Source of the DNA: Candidatus Omnitrophota bacterium | GTDB taxonomy: Bacteria; Omnitrophota; Gorgyraeia; JABMRN01 | Assembly (NCBI GenBank): GCA_028702395.1 | Contig: JAQVOV010000002.1 | Location: 27,213 to 69,632, forward strand | Direction: 5' to 3' | Length of the DNA: 42,420 nt | Shown: one piece after another, positions 25,533-33,784 of the stretch | How the letters are laid out: every line of letters starts with the position of its first letter | How positions within the stretch are numbered: the stretch's first letter is position 1 | Program-made: the position numbers and the translations under genes | Notes under the pieces: generated by a model | Databases searched by the model: none | What the model was told of the DNA's origin: nothing | Seen by the model: only the letters and a program-made list of their open reading frames with translations

Positions 25533-25586
25533 TTTGTCCTTTCTTTTTAATTAAACTAATACTTTTATTATCTTATTTATTTTTAT

Positions 25587-25634
25587 ATTATATCACAATT
25601 TTATATTTAAATTGTAACAGTTTTGTAATAGTTT
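25587..25634 (-). promoter_or_regulatory. Possible promoter and operator of the HTH gene
   Basis: TATAAT on the minus strand (25592-25587). No good -35 at standard spacing. Two tandem 11-mers TGTAACAGTTT/TGTAATAGTTT lie at 25613-25634, overlapping the place of the -35 region. Weak prediction. Confidence 0.35.
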
Positions 25635-25722
25635 TAATAAAAAGAATATCTATTAGATAAATTATAACAATCAATGGGTTTGAGCATAATAAACAGTATA
25701 TATTTAGGAAGGATAACTTATA

Positions 25723-25757
25723 AAAAAAGCCCTATGTTTTCACATAGGGCTTTTTTA
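25723..25757 (-). terminator. Terminator of the TIGR04073 gene
   Basis: AAAAAAGCCCTATG, a short loop, CATAGGGCTTTTTT: strong hairpin with T-runs in both directions, 26 bp after the gene. Confidence 0.85.
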
Positions 25758-25782
25758 AAAATTACATTTGTTGAAAAATGTA

Positions 25783-26127
25783 TTATTCTGCAGCCAAATA
25801 TTGTGGTTCGTCTAGTATTGGCTCATAATCTGCTGGAACTGGAAATGGGAAAGAAACAACTTCATAAGCACCAACAACAGCTCTTACAACAGTGTTCTTA
25901 ACGCCATTAAATAGTCCTACAGTTAGACCTTTTCCAGCGCCTTCTGCATTACCTGTTCTCATCATTGTTCCTGGTATTTCGCACACAGCATCAACTATGT
26001 TCAAAAGACCTCTGCCTAATTTCTTTGCTGCAGGATGATCTACTACAGAATCACCTTCCGCTGCAAATGCTGGCATAACAGAAAGAACTAACGCCATTAC
26101 CATTAAACATGCAAAAACTTTTCTCAT
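25783..26127 (-). CDS. TIGR04073-like exosortase-system-associated secreted protein
   Basis: A 114-residue exported protein. The signal peptide MRKVFACLMVMALVLSVMPAFA is followed by a segment typical of TIGR04073: KLGRGLLNIVDAVCEIPGTMM, GLTVGLFNGVKNTVVRAVVGAYEVVSFPFPVP. The family is named for co-occurrence with exosortase/PEP-CTERM genomes; its function is unknown. AAAGGAG lies directly before the ATG at 26127; the upstream ATG at 26142 has this site inside its frame and is unlikely. Single gene with promoter and terminator. Known members come from PVC and related bacteria, which supports the lineage guess. Confidence 0.8.
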   Translation of the reverse strand: MRKVFACLMVMALVLSVMPAFAAEGDSVVDHPAAKKLGRGLLNIVDAVCEIPGTMMRTGNAEGAGKGLTVGLFNGVKNTVVRAVVGAYEVVSFPFPVPADYEPILDEPQYLAAE

Positions 26128-26168
26128 AACCACTCCTTTCATAAAAATAATATTACTACTTTGTTTTA

Positions 26169-26197
26169 ATTATATACTATTTTTTAAAAAAAGCAAA
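26169..26197 (-). promoter_or_regulatory. Promoter of the TIGR04073 gene
   Basis: Minus strand TTGCTT (26197-26192), 17 bases, TATAAT (26174-26169), 42 bp before the ATG. Confidence 0.6.
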
Positions 26198-26320
26198 TAA
26201 AATTAACATTTTTCTTTTATCGCAAAGAAAACCTCTACTTTTTATGTGATCAGAAAAAACATAATTCAGTATTTCACATTATATCAGTGAACTAATATAT
26301 ATCCTTATATTCTGTTCTGA

Positions 26321-27403
26321 TTAAAACCATTTTTTGCGTTTGAAATATGTGACCATTCCAACTACTATTGATATCATAATGATCCATGCAAAAACATAAC
26401 CATATCGCCAATTAAGTTCCGGCATGTTCAAAGGTGATATCGCAGTATTGAAATTCATACCATAGATACCTGCAACAAAAGTAAGAGGAATAAATATAGT
26501 TGCGATTATGGTCAGCACTTTCATTACTTCATTCATTCTATTACTTACACTGGAAAGATAAATATCAAGTGTGCCTGAGACTGTATCCCTAAATGATTCT
26601 ATTGTATCTATTATCTGTATAGTATGATTATATATATCCCTTAAATAAACTGCGGTTGTTTTCTTTATCAATTTTGATTCGGTTTTCTCCAATCCATTGA
26701 TAACTTCTCTCAAAGGCCATATGGTTTTGCGTAAAAATATTATATCCCTTTTCAGATCCTGTATTGTTTGCACGCTTTTTGGAGTAGGTTCATTTATCAG
26801 ATCATCTTCCATACTTTCAATATTTTCCCCTACCTTCTCCAGAATGACAAAATAATTATCAACAAGAGCATCTATAATTGAATAAACAAGATAATCTGCG
26901 CCCATCTTACGTATCTTACCCTTTGCCATTTTTATGCGATTTCTCAAAATATCAAAAACATCTCCTTCTGTTTCCTGAAAAGATATGACAAAATTTTGCC
27001 CTACTATTAAACTGACCTGCTCACATTTAATGTCATTTTCTTTTTCATCAAAATATAGCATCTTTAAAATAAGGAACATATAGTTTTCAGCATCCTCGAA
27101 TTTCGGACGTTGACTGGTATTAACTATATCAGCCATGAAAAGATGATGAATATTAAAATGATTTCCTATCTTTTCTATCAATGCTGTATCATGGATCCCG
27201 TCGATATTTATCCAGGATACGGTTTTTGTATCCCTTAAAAGAAAACAGTCCTCTATATTATCTATATATTTTTGAGTGAATTTATCCTGATCATAATCAA
27301 TAATACTTATCCTTACATGCTCTGTTTTCTTTTCCCCGACATATACCAATGCCCCTGGTTCAAGACCTATAGTATTGGAAATTTTTTTTATGAATCTTGC
27401 CAT
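26321..27403 (-). CDS. corA: CorA-family Mg2+/Co2+ transporter
   Basis: Homopentameric inner-membrane channel for Mg2+ (also Co2+, Ni2+). The 360 residues contain the long cytoplasmic domain, the extended stalk helix (about 225-290, ending SNRMNEVMKVLTIIATIF), two C-terminal membrane helices, and between them the family signature YGMN (GMN at 315-317). The C-terminus FKRKKWF is also typical. GGAGG lies before the ATG. It may be co-transcribed with the cytosine deaminase upstream, although a 72-bp inverted repeat occupies most of the gap. Confidence 0.95.
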   Translation of the reverse strand: MARFIKKISNTIGLEPGALVYVGEKKTEHVRISIIDYDQDKFTQKYIDNIEDCFLLRDTKTVSWINIDGIHDTALIEKIGNHFNIHHLFMADIVNTSQRPKFEDAENYMFLILKMLYFDEKENDIKCEQVSLIVGQNFVISFQETEGDVFDILRNRIKMAKGKIRKMGADYLVYSIIDALVDNYFVILEKVGENIESMEDDLINEPTPKSVQTIQDLKRDIIFLRKTIWPLREVINGLEKTESKLIKKTTAVYLRDIYNHTIQIIDTIESFRDTVSGTLDIYLSSVSNRMNEVMKVLTIIATIFIPLTFVAGIYGMNFNTAISPLNMPELNWRYGYVFAWIIMISIVVGMVTYFKRKKWF

Positions 27404-27431
27404 ATAGCTGCCTCCAACATTTGCTGTTTTA

Positions 27432-27503
27432 GTAGGGACAATTCATGCCCTATACCAGAGTTTTGCTATGCAAAACACGGTATAGGGTTTAAATTGCCCC
27501 TAC
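27432..27503. repeat. 72-bp GTAGGG palindromic element, copy A
   Basis: Long imperfect palindrome with GTAGGG/CCCTAC ends and TTTTGC...GCAAAA in the middle. Its reverse complement occurs at 29503-29574 with one mismatch in 72. The two flank the deaminase-treT pair in inverted orientation. Confidence 0.9.
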
Positions 27504-27540
27504 TACTTTATAATATTGCAATTAAAATGAAAATTGTTAT

Positions 27541-27978
27541 TTACACGCCGATATCTTCATTCCATAAAGAAGGATTTTGTTCGATAAAATCCTTCATCAT
27601 TTCAATGCATTGTTTATCCTGTAAAACCTCTATTTTAACACCTCTGTTTTTAAGAAGTTCTTCTTCGCCCATAAAATTCTTGTTTTCCCCAATAATGACC
27701 TTAGGTATACCATATAACAAAACAGCACCTGTACACATTATACAAGGAGAAAGTGTCGTATACAATTCACATTTTTTATATATTGCTGATGTTTTTCTTC
27801 CTGCATTTTCCAATGCATCCATTTCACCGTGTAGAATAACACTGCCGTTTTGTATTCGTTTATTATGACCTTTGCCGATTATTTTACCCTCATATACCAA
27901 TACAGCACCTATTGGTAACCCTCCTTCTTCAAGGCCTTTTTGAGCTTCTGCTATAGCTTCTTTCATATACTCGTTCAT
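27541..27978 (-). CDS. Cytosine deaminase, yeast FCY1 type
   Basis: Zinc-dependent deaminase converting cytosine to uracil (EC 3.5.4.1), pyrimidine salvage. Zinc ligands and general base are in HGEMDAL (H50, E52) and SPCIMCTGA (C79, C82). Beyond the generic deaminase motif, the order HGE..LENAGR, ELYTTLSPC.MCTGA...YGIP, GENKNF and the C-terminal NPSLWNEDIGV follows yeast FCY1 almost residue for residue, and differs from TadA (HAE, PCxMC) and from guanine deaminase. 145 residues. AAGGAG precedes the ATG. Bacteria more often use the unrelated CodA. It is probably co-transcribed with treT. Confidence 0.88.
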   Translation of the reverse strand: MNEYMKEAIAEAQKGLEEGGLPIGAVLVYEGKIIGKGHNKRIQNGSVILHGEMDALENAGRKTSAIYKKCELYTTLSPCIMCTGAVLLYGIPKVIIGENKNFMGEEELLKNRGVKIEVLQDKQCIEMMKDFIEQNPSLWNEDIGV

Positions 27979-27983
27979 TTTTT

Positions 27984-28092
27984 CTCCTTATACTATAAAC
28001 CGTTATGCGTTGTGCGTTATTGCGTTATGCGTAAATCGTAAACCGTGAACCGTATATCTTTAAATCAATTAATACTATTCACTATTCACTAA
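27984..28092. repeat. Heptamer array in the treT-deaminase gap
   Basis: Run 27999-28054 of CGTTATG, CGTTGTG, CGTAAAT, CGTAAAC, CGTGAAC; then the core ATCTTTAAATCAATT (28056-28070) and a short TATTCAC/TATTCAC run. It lies between the treT stop and the deaminase ribosome binding site. The large run is complementary to the array at 29606-29692, not to its own right arm. Confidence 0.8.
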
Positions 28093-28099
28093 AGCCCTA

Positions 28100-29314
28100 T
28101 TAACCTAAAACCTCTGATAATAGGTCCAGATAATCTGATATCAGTCTGGTAGTAAGAAAATGTTTTCTGACATGTTCTTTTGCTTTTACACCCATTGATT
28201 CACTTAATTTAGGATCTTTAAAAAGCTTTACTACTTTATCTGCACATGCTTTAAGATCATAAGGATCAACTAAAAATCCTGTTTGTCCATCAATGATCTG
28301 ATGAGGAATACCTCCTACATTACCTGCAACTACCGGTTTACCTTTCCATAAAGCTTCTGCTACGACCAACCCAAATCCCTCTTTAATTGATTTTTGGATA
28401 ATGACAGTAGAAAATCGTTGAATAGCATTCACAAGAAGCTCATTATTACCTACAACGAATAGAACATCTCCTTTATCAATATAACTTTTTGCTTTCGCAT
28501 AAACTCTTTCAAATATTTTCATACCTTCAGGGTCATCTGTTGCAAGGTTATAGCAATAAAGAAGCCTGCAATCCACTTTTTCTTTTACAAGTTTAAAAAC
28601 CTCAAGTACTCCTTCAGGGTCTTTCCAAGGATCCATTCTTGACACTTGTGTTAATAAAGGTTTATCTGTTGGGATATTATTATCTTTTATATACTTCATA
28701 ATCTCTTCTTCAGAGAGCTCTCTGTTCTTTAAAGACAAAGGATCTATTGCAGGTTGAATTACCTTTTGAATGACCGGAAGATCAGGTTTTCTGTATTTTT
28801 CGCTTGATATGATAATAGCATCATAACGGATCATGAATTTTTTTAAATACTCCCATAATTCTTTATTAGGATCAGTAATATCTATATGGCATCTCCATAT
28901 CCATGGTTGTTGTTTTCTGTAATAAGATATTAAAGGAAGCGGCTGTGGATCATGAACTATCAAACAATCATATTTATTAAGCTGCGAAAAACTTGCATAT
29001 TCCTGATTTATATCAGTATAAATAGATTTTACTTGTGGGGAAAGATCAATAGGCCCGCTTTGAAGTGCATTGTGAAAACTTTTTGTTACATCAAAAAAAG
29101 CAGGGCTTCCGTGAATTGTACGCCATTCTGCGTCTAAACCAACCTCGTTCATAAGAGGAACCATTCTTCCCAGTATTTCAGCAACACCTCCGCCTAAAAA
29201 TGTTGCGTTTACATTCGCTATCTTCTTACGATATAATTTATTGGCTTTCTTGAATATCTTTGATATCGTTTCAACACCTACAATATCAATATAATCTGAT
29301 ATACTTCTCATCAT
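28100..29314 (-). CDS. treT: Trehalose glycosyltransferring synthase TreT
   Basis: GT4 glycosyltransferase that joins NDP-glucose and glucose to trehalose (EC 2.4.1.245), reversibly. The 404 residues follow archaeal/Thermotoga TreT: GGGVAEIL near 41-48, the WRTIHGSPAFFDVTKSFHN segment, DCLIVHDPQPLPLI, PWIWRCHID, QVSRMDPWKDPEGVLEVF, and the donor site SIKEGFGLVVAEALWKGKPVV. AAAGGAG lies six bases before the first ATG. Trehalose made here would serve as compatible solute or carbon store. No treP, otsB or treS is in the window. Next to an FCY1-like deaminase and flanked by inverted repeats, it may be an acquired module. Confidence 0.92.
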   Translation of the reverse strand: MMRSISDYIDIVGVETISKIFKKANKLYRKKIANVNATFLGGGVAEILGRMVPLMNEVGLDAEWRTIHGSPAFFDVTKSFHNALQSGPIDLSPQVKSIYTDINQEYASFSQLNKYDCLIVHDPQPLPLISYYRKQQPWIWRCHIDITDPNKELWEYLKKFMIRYDAIIISSEKYRKPDLPVIQKVIQPAIDPLSLKNRELSEEEIMKYIKDNNIPTDKPLLTQVSRMDPWKDPEGVLEVFKLVKEKVDCRLLYCYNLATDDPEGMKIFERVYAKAKSYIDKGDVLFVVGNNELLVNAIQRFSTVIIQKSIKEGFGLVVAEALWKGKPVVAGNVGGIPHQIIDGQTGFLVDPYDLKACADKVVKLFKDPKLSESMGVKAKEHVRKHFLTTRLISDYLDLLSEVLG

Positions 29315-29502
29315 GTTTTACTCCTTTTTTTTAGGAAAAATTATTCTGAAAAGAACCATATATAAAAGTTAATATATTATAACACAATATCATCTCTTGT
29401 GTTCATTTTTTTAAAACGGCTTGATAATGGCAGATTGGTTTAACTAGTTGGACTAATCTGGTCTTAAAGATGAAAGTGTTGGAAATTCTCAACGATGTTT
29501 TT

Positions 29503-29574
29503 GTAGGGGCAATTTAAACCCTATACCGTGTTTTGCATAGCAAAACTCTGGTATAGGGCATGAATTGCCCCTAC
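29503..29574. repeat. 72-bp GTAGGG palindromic element, copy B
   Basis: Reverse complement of 27432-27503 with 71 of 72 positions equal. Confidence 0.9.
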
Positions 29575-29605
29575 TGAAAAACATGCAATAGCACAATAAC
29601 AAATT

Positions 29606-29692
29606 ACGGTTCACGGTTCACGATTTACGACATACGCATAACGCACAACGCTTTACGACTTACGGCTTGCGACTCACGACTAACGGTTTACC
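29606..29692. repeat. Heptamer array upstream of treT
   Basis: About twelve ACGGTTC/ACGATTT/ACGCATA/ACGCACA/ACGACTT-like heptamers in one register. Its first half is the reverse complement of the array at 27999-28054, 1.6 kb away. Confidence 0.8.
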
Positions 29693-29756
29693 TTAATACC
29701 TAAACTATGTTTTTTAAAAAAGTGTTAGATTCAAAACAAGATCCCATGACTTAAAA

Positions 29757-30470
29757 CTAAAATAACATTTTTATACCTATAAAAAACAAAGCTATCAGTA
29801 CTATCTTACGAAAAGTCTGTTGACTTATTTTCTGTAAAAGGATCTTTCCTGTTTTAACTCCTAAATATGCGCTGATGAACATAAAAGGAATAAGCATGTA
29901 ATACGAAGTATCCTGCACGATCTTAACAAATAGATAAGCAGGTATTCTGGTAAGATCTATAACAAAAGCTATCATAGCAGAAGTGCCGATATATATTTCT
30001 TTAGGCATGTCAAATGCTACCAAAAATGTTGATCTTATTGCACCACCTAAACCTATTAACCCTGCTAAAAACCCAGAAAGACCTCCTCCAATAAAAGCAG
30101 ATGATCTTGTTTTTTTTATGACAAATCTAGGTTTTACCAAAGAATACAGAGAAAAAACTATCAGAAATACAGCCAATATGCTCTTTACCACATCTACTGG
30201 AACAATAGAAATAAGTGCAGCACCTATCAAAGCAAAGCAAATGCTTGGAATACCAAAAAGCAAAAAGATATTAAGATCTATTTTATTCCAAAAAAGCTTG
30301 ATCTTAAAGGTGTTACTGAATAGATGAAAACAAGCTACAAGAAAAATTGCCGTTTTCAGATCCATGAACATAGTGGCAACAGGCACAAGAAGAGTTGAAC
30401 TCCCAAACCCGGCTAAAGTTGCTGCAATTGCAGCAAAAAAAGAGGCTATTAAAAATACAATGTTTTCCAT
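29757..30470 (-). CDS. TauE/SafE-family membrane permease
   Basis: Inner-membrane protein with about seven or eight hydrophobic segments (237 residues), family of sulfite/organosulfonate exporters. N-terminal FFAAIAATLAGFGSSTLLVP and central GGGLSGFLAGLIGLGGAIRSTFL are the two internally repeated glycine-rich motifs of TauE/SafE. The start has CAGGA upstream and lies 25 bp after a radical SAM gene, so the two are likely one operon. The substrate cannot be read from sequence. Confidence 0.85.
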   Translation of the reverse strand: MENIVFLIASFFAAIAATLAGFGSSTLLVPVATMFMDLKTAIFLVACFHLFSNTFKIKLFWNKIDLNIFLLFGIPSICFALIGAALISIVPVDVVKSILAVFLIVFSLYSLVKPRFVIKKTRSSAFIGGGLSGFLAGLIGLGGAIRSTFLVAFDMPKEIYIGTSAMIAFVIDLTRIPAYLFVKIVQDTSYYMLIPFMFISAYLGVKTGKILLQKISQQTFRKIVLIALFFIGIKMLF

Positions 30471-30495
30471 TAGTATCCTGATTGTAAGAAAGAAT

Positions 30496-31374
30496 TTACA
30501 CTTTCAGATCAAATCTTTTTCTATACCCGCATTTTCTGCAAAGGGATTCAACTACTTTTCTTTCCGAAAACCCTTTAAATAAAGCCTTTGCTCTTTTACC
30601 TTCAATGATCTGTTTAAAATTATTTTCATTTATGTTCCCAAGATCTATTGTTCCTTCACTATCCAAACAGCAGGGAACTACAGTCCCATCTACAAGGATA
30701 GCAGCCTGATGCCTAAGCCCTAAACAAAATCCTTCATCATTTATATCAGGTATCAACTCATTAGGCCATTCGAATAAAGAGCTCATATTCACATAAACAT
30801 TGTCTTTAAGTTTAAGTCCGTTCCCATCTGTAGGGATCTCTTCTATTTTCGATGGAACATCGCAGAACTTTTCGATCCTTTCTAACATATAGGCATTTAT
30901 CCATGTTGGCTGTATCTTTTTATTTTGTATGTTCCACAATCTAAAACATACAATAAAGCCTGGAGGATTCCCTGATAAAGATATAAGATCAAAAATTTCA
31001 TTAAGATATGCATCGACGACTTTTTTTGGTGTATTTTCATCAAAGATATGCAGGGAAAAATTCATAGCCCTAATAGCAGGTTTAAACAAAAGTTTTTCTT
31101 TTGCTTGTTTAACAAGAGTTCCATTTGTAGTGATATTTACCTTAAAACCTTTATCTTCGCAGATATCCAAAAAAGACCCTATCTCAGGATGTAAAAGCGG
31201 TTCTCCCATAACATGAAAGTGTAGATACCTGGAATGATCTTTTACTTGTTCAAGTATCCTTTTAAACAGGTCTACACTCATGAATTCCGGTTTTCGTTTA
31301 GTTTTCGGACAAAAAGTGCACTCTAAGTTGCATGTATTCGTTATTTCTATATAGATCTTTTTGAATTGCTCCAT
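30496..31374 (-). CDS. Radical SAM/SPASM protein
   Basis: Radical S-adenosylmethionine enzyme of 292 residues. The 4Fe-4S cluster motif CNLECTFC is at 14-21, preceded by IYIEITNTC. A C-terminal SPASM-like cluster site is suggested by AILVDGTVVPCCLDSEGTIDLGN and the SLCRKCGY end. Such proteins modify peptides or act in cofactor and cell-surface synthesis; the substrate is unknown and no precursor peptide is evident next to it. No clear Shine-Dalgarno. Linked to the TauE/SafE gene downstream. Confidence 0.88.
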   Translation of the reverse strand: MEQFKKIYIEITNTCNLECTFCPKTKRKPEFMSVDLFKRILEQVKDHSRYLHFHVMGEPLLHPEIGSFLDICEDKGFKVNITTNGTLVKQAKEKLLFKPAIRAMNFSLHIFDENTPKKVVDAYLNEIFDLISLSGNPPGFIVCFRLWNIQNKKIQPTWINAYMLERIEKFCDVPSKIEEIPTDGNGLKLKDNVYVNMSSLFEWPNELIPDINDEGFCLGLRHQAAILVDGTVVPCCLDSEGTIDLGNINENNFKQIIEGKRAKALFKGFSERKVVESLCRKCGYRKRFDLKV

Positions 31375-31573
31375 AATGTTCGTATTTTATATGAGATCTT
31401 TAAATAAGTCCATTTCTTTATTCTTCATTAACAAAAATATCATTGCCCCCATCCCAGAGTACAATGATATGATAAATTTGCAATTTTTCTGTTCAACGCT
31501 TATTGGTCAGATAACTACGTTTTTCAGCACTTATTGAAAAACCCTGCCTTTAGACTCATAGATAAAATAAAGT

Positions 31574-32227
31574 TCAAAACAAAAGCTTTAAACTGGTGCC
31601 GAAAATATTCCAATGTTCCCATTTTTCGTTCTTGGATGACTGGATCATATAATATATATCACCTTGAAGATCATCAGTCAGTTTAATGTTAAATCCCATA
31701 TAAATTCTGTTGCGATCCACTTTTTCCTTATCAAGATCAAAAAATATTTCATCAGCCGTATATGGTTGAATTTTAAATCTGGTCAATTTAAGAGGAAATT
31801 TAACAGTCAACTTATTACGATATCTCCAGTAATCATGTTTGTTTTTCCTGATCCTGTATTCGAACAAAGCACGATTACTGAGATCCAGATCAAAAAAAGA
31901 AAATTTGAAAGTAGCATTAAAATGCGGTCTATTTTCAAGCTGCCATTTACCTTTGTTTTTCTCATAAATATGCCTGTAATTAATTCCTAGATCAAGCCAT
32001 TTTGCTAACCCTGAATAAACTATCCCAATGTCTGTATGTTCATAATATAGTACACTACTGTTATCGCCAAACCGAAATTCTTCAGCTAATGTTACTTTCC
32101 AGCTTTTCTTTATTTTCAGGGAAACACTTTCATTGTTCCAGTACTGAAAATCTCCGTTCTCAAAAGCATAGGAACTTACTTCGATCAACATTGAAATGAC
32201 ACTTATCAATATAAATATTTTTTTCAT
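31574..32227 (-). CDS. DUF2490-like outer-membrane beta-barrel protein
   Basis: 217 residues with a signal peptide (MKKIFILISVISMLIEVSSYA) and then alternating amphipathic strands rich in aromatic residues: DFQYWNNESVSLKIKKSW, VTLAEEFRFGDN, LDLGINYRHIYE, WRYRNKLTVKFP, and a terminal aromatic residue as in outer-membrane barrels. This matches the DUF2490 pattern. Function unknown. It starts four bases after the TauE/SafE stop, and its ribosome binding site (AGGA) lies inside that gene, so the two are translationally coupled. Confidence 0.78.
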   Translation of the reverse strand: MKKIFILISVISMLIEVSSYAFENGDFQYWNNESVSLKIKKSWKVTLAEEFRFGDNSSVLYYEHTDIGIVYSGLAKWLDLGINYRHIYEKNKGKWQLENRPHFNATFKFSFFDLDLSNRALFEYRIRKNKHDYWRYRNKLTVKFPLKLTRFKIQPYTADEIFFDLDKEKVDRNRIYMGFNIKLTDDLQGDIYYMIQSSKNEKWEHWNIFGTSLKLLF

Positions 32228-32231
32228 TTTA

Positions 32232-33080
32232 TCATCCTGCTATTAGTTTCCAAAGAGTCAAAACTCCCAGAATTATAGTCAATACTGCAATTGCAAGTTT
32301 CAATCTTTTCTCAGTTATTTTTTTTACACTTTTCACTGAAAAAGGCACAGAAAGGATCGCACCGGCTGTAATACAAGTAACTAGTTGCAGATTTAGATTA
32401 TTCCCTGAAACAATAAAATATGTAGCGATCCCAACAGCACATGTCAATCCTTCAGCTAAGGATGTTATCCCAACTGCGCTTTTCCCTTCCACTCCTGAAA
32501 GTATCTGCCCGCTGGTAACTACAGGACCATATCCGCCTCCGCTAATTCCTTTGTTGAAAGAAGCTAACAATCCAAGCCCGATTATTTTGTTCCATGAGAA
32601 ACGAAAAGTCTTATTAAAGCAGATGAGAATAATAATACCCATAGAAATAACCAATATACCTATGTAAAGTTTTATCCAGAATTTCGGCAAGCTAACTGCT
32701 ATAAAAACAGCGCTTATAGTTCCCACTATACTGCACATAGCCAAGATTAAAGCTACTTTTAAGTGCTTTGGAAACACCTTTTTTGCTGTCTTAATGTAAC
32801 CGAAACTTTTTAGTTCTGAAATTATCTCAGGCATATCGATCATTTTTGGTCTGAAATCAACATTACCTTCTTTATGGTGCAAAGCGCCAGCCAGTAAACC
32901 GCTGAAAAGTTCTGATATTAGAACTACAGGTACCACTTGTAAAGGTTCATATCCCATGATCAAAAGAATCGGGGTTAGAGTTGTACCATAACCCATTCCT
33001 AATGTAGAATCCATATATTCACAGAAAAATGCCAGCACACCCATTGCTAATATTATCCCCAAAGTCATTTCTAATCCCAT
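32232..33080 (-). CDS. TauE/SafE-family membrane permease (sulfite exporter-like)
   Basis: 282 residues, about eight membrane helices. It shows the family's repeated motif: FCEYMDSTLGMGYGTTLTPILLIMG near the N-terminus and LASFNKGISGGGYGPVVTSGQILSG in the middle. A soluble insert with KKVFPKHLKVAL separates the halves. AAAGGAG lies eight bases before the ATG. It follows the rrf2-yezD pair behind a terminator hairpin and precedes the DUF2490 gene. With a YezD/Rrf2 neighbour, transport of an oxidised sulfur compound is the best guess. Confidence 0.88.
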   Translation of the reverse strand: MGLEMTLGIILAMGVLAFFCEYMDSTLGMGYGTTLTPILLIMGYEPLQVVPVVLISELFSGLLAGALHHKEGNVDFRPKMIDMPEIISELKSFGYIKTAKKVFPKHLKVALILAMCSIVGTISAVFIAVSLPKFWIKLYIGILVISMGIIILICFNKTFRFSWNKIIGLGLLASFNKGISGGGYGPVVTSGQILSGVEGKSAVGITSLAEGLTCAVGIATYFIVSGNNLNLQLVTCITAGAILSVPFSVKSVKKITEKRLKLAIAVLTIILGVLTLWKLIAG

Positions 33081-33103
33081 GCAAATTCTCCTTTCTTAAA
33101 AAA

Positions 33104-33142
33104 ATGAGGCTAAGAATTTTGCTTAAGCAAAACTCTTAGCCT
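33104..33142 (-). terminator. Terminator/attenuator after yezD
   Basis: GAGGCTAAGAGTTTTGC and its near-complement form a long stem followed on the minus strand by ATTTTTTT. It ends the rrf2-yezD transcript or attenuates read-through into the permease. Confidence 0.75.
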
Positions 33143-33179
33143 CCAGTTTTCCGGTCAGCTCTGATAAAAAATAATTTCT

Positions 33180-33374
33180 TTACCGTAATCTGATTTTATC
33201 TATTTTGTCTATTTGAATTATTCTGCCATCCTGAATATGGACCTGAACAGTACCGTGCTGTACTGATTTAATTGCATCCATCATTTTTTCAACCGCTTTT
33301 CCGCTTAATTTTTCTGCGGTTTTTAAGTTATTAACATCGCTTTTTGATATTTCGTTCTTAACTCTGCTATTCAT
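33180..33374 (-). CDS. YezD-family (DUF2292) small protein
   Basis: 64 residues. The second half, AIKSVQHGTVQVHIQDGRIIQIDKIDKIRL, is the DUF2292/YezD signature. Family members are commonly found beside sulfate or sulfite assimilation genes and Rrf2 regulators; the molecular role is unknown. Its ATG overlaps the rrf2 stop (ATGA). Confidence 0.85.
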   Translation of the reverse strand: MNSRVKNEISKSDVNNLKTAEKLSGKAVEKMMDAIKSVQHGTVQVHIQDGRIIQIDKIDKIRLR

Positions 33375-33772
33375 ATTAGATCCGCTATTTTTAACCGCTC
33401 GACTTTATTTGAAATATAATCCCGAATTTCCTTGAATACACTCATGATCTTTTTCTCTTTTTCTATAGGTGTATGCTCAAAGAAATATTTACTGACAACC
33501 AAAGTTGGCGCTAAAGCCCCATCCATTAACCGTATGATCTCGGCAACTGAAATTTTTTGAGGAGAAACAGCTAATTTGTATCCCCCGTTCGAACCTCTTT
33601 TTGCTTTCAAATATTTAGCCTGTTTTAATGATAAAAACAAATGCTCCAGATACTTTTTGGAAATATCATACTTTTTGCATATATCTTCTATCTTTACATA
33701 ATCGTTATTTCCGGATCTGGCTATATAGACCAAAGCCAGAAGGGAATATTCACTTTTAGTTGTTAATTTCAT
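33371..33772 (-). CDS. Rrf2-family transcriptional regulator (CymR-like)
   Basis: Winged-helix regulator of 133 residues: MKLTTKSEYSLLALVYIA start, recognition helix in ISKKYLEHLFLSLKQA, and wing KRGSNGGYKLAVSP. The Fe-S cysteines of IscR are absent (no cysteine between about 90 and 110), so it is CymR-like and probably senses sulfur status through a partner protein. Strong promoter upstream, overlapping yezD downstream. AAGGT serves as ribosome binding site. Confidence 0.9.
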   Translation of the reverse strand: MKLTTKSEYSLLALVYIARSGNNDYVKIEDICKKYDISKKYLEHLFLSLKQAKYLKAKRGSNGGYKLAVSPQKISVAEIIRLMDGALAPTLVVSKYFFEHTPIEKEKKIMSVFKEIRDYISNKVERLKIADLI

Positions 33773-33784
33773 ACCAAGACCTTA

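Larger units (their letters stand above)
29315..29756. other. Gene-free gap upstream of treT (442 bp)
   Basis: Contains an AT-rich leader with a TATAAT on the minus strand (29381-29376) and no clear -35, a short GGTTTAACTAGTTGGACTA word near 29438 like that at 1850, the second 72-bp inverted element and a 12-unit heptamer array. No coding frame seen. Confidence 0.6.

Noticed and set aside
25674..25901. Plus-strand 75-codon frame opposite the TIGR04073 gene
   Set aside because: It crosses a terminator hairpin and lies antisense to a gene with signal peptide, promoter and ribosome binding site.
27541..27978. tRNA adenosine deaminase TadA or guanine deaminase
   Set aside because: HGE in place of HAE, and the LENAGR, YGIP, GENKNF and C-terminal WNEDIG blocks match cytosine deaminase of the FCY1 type.
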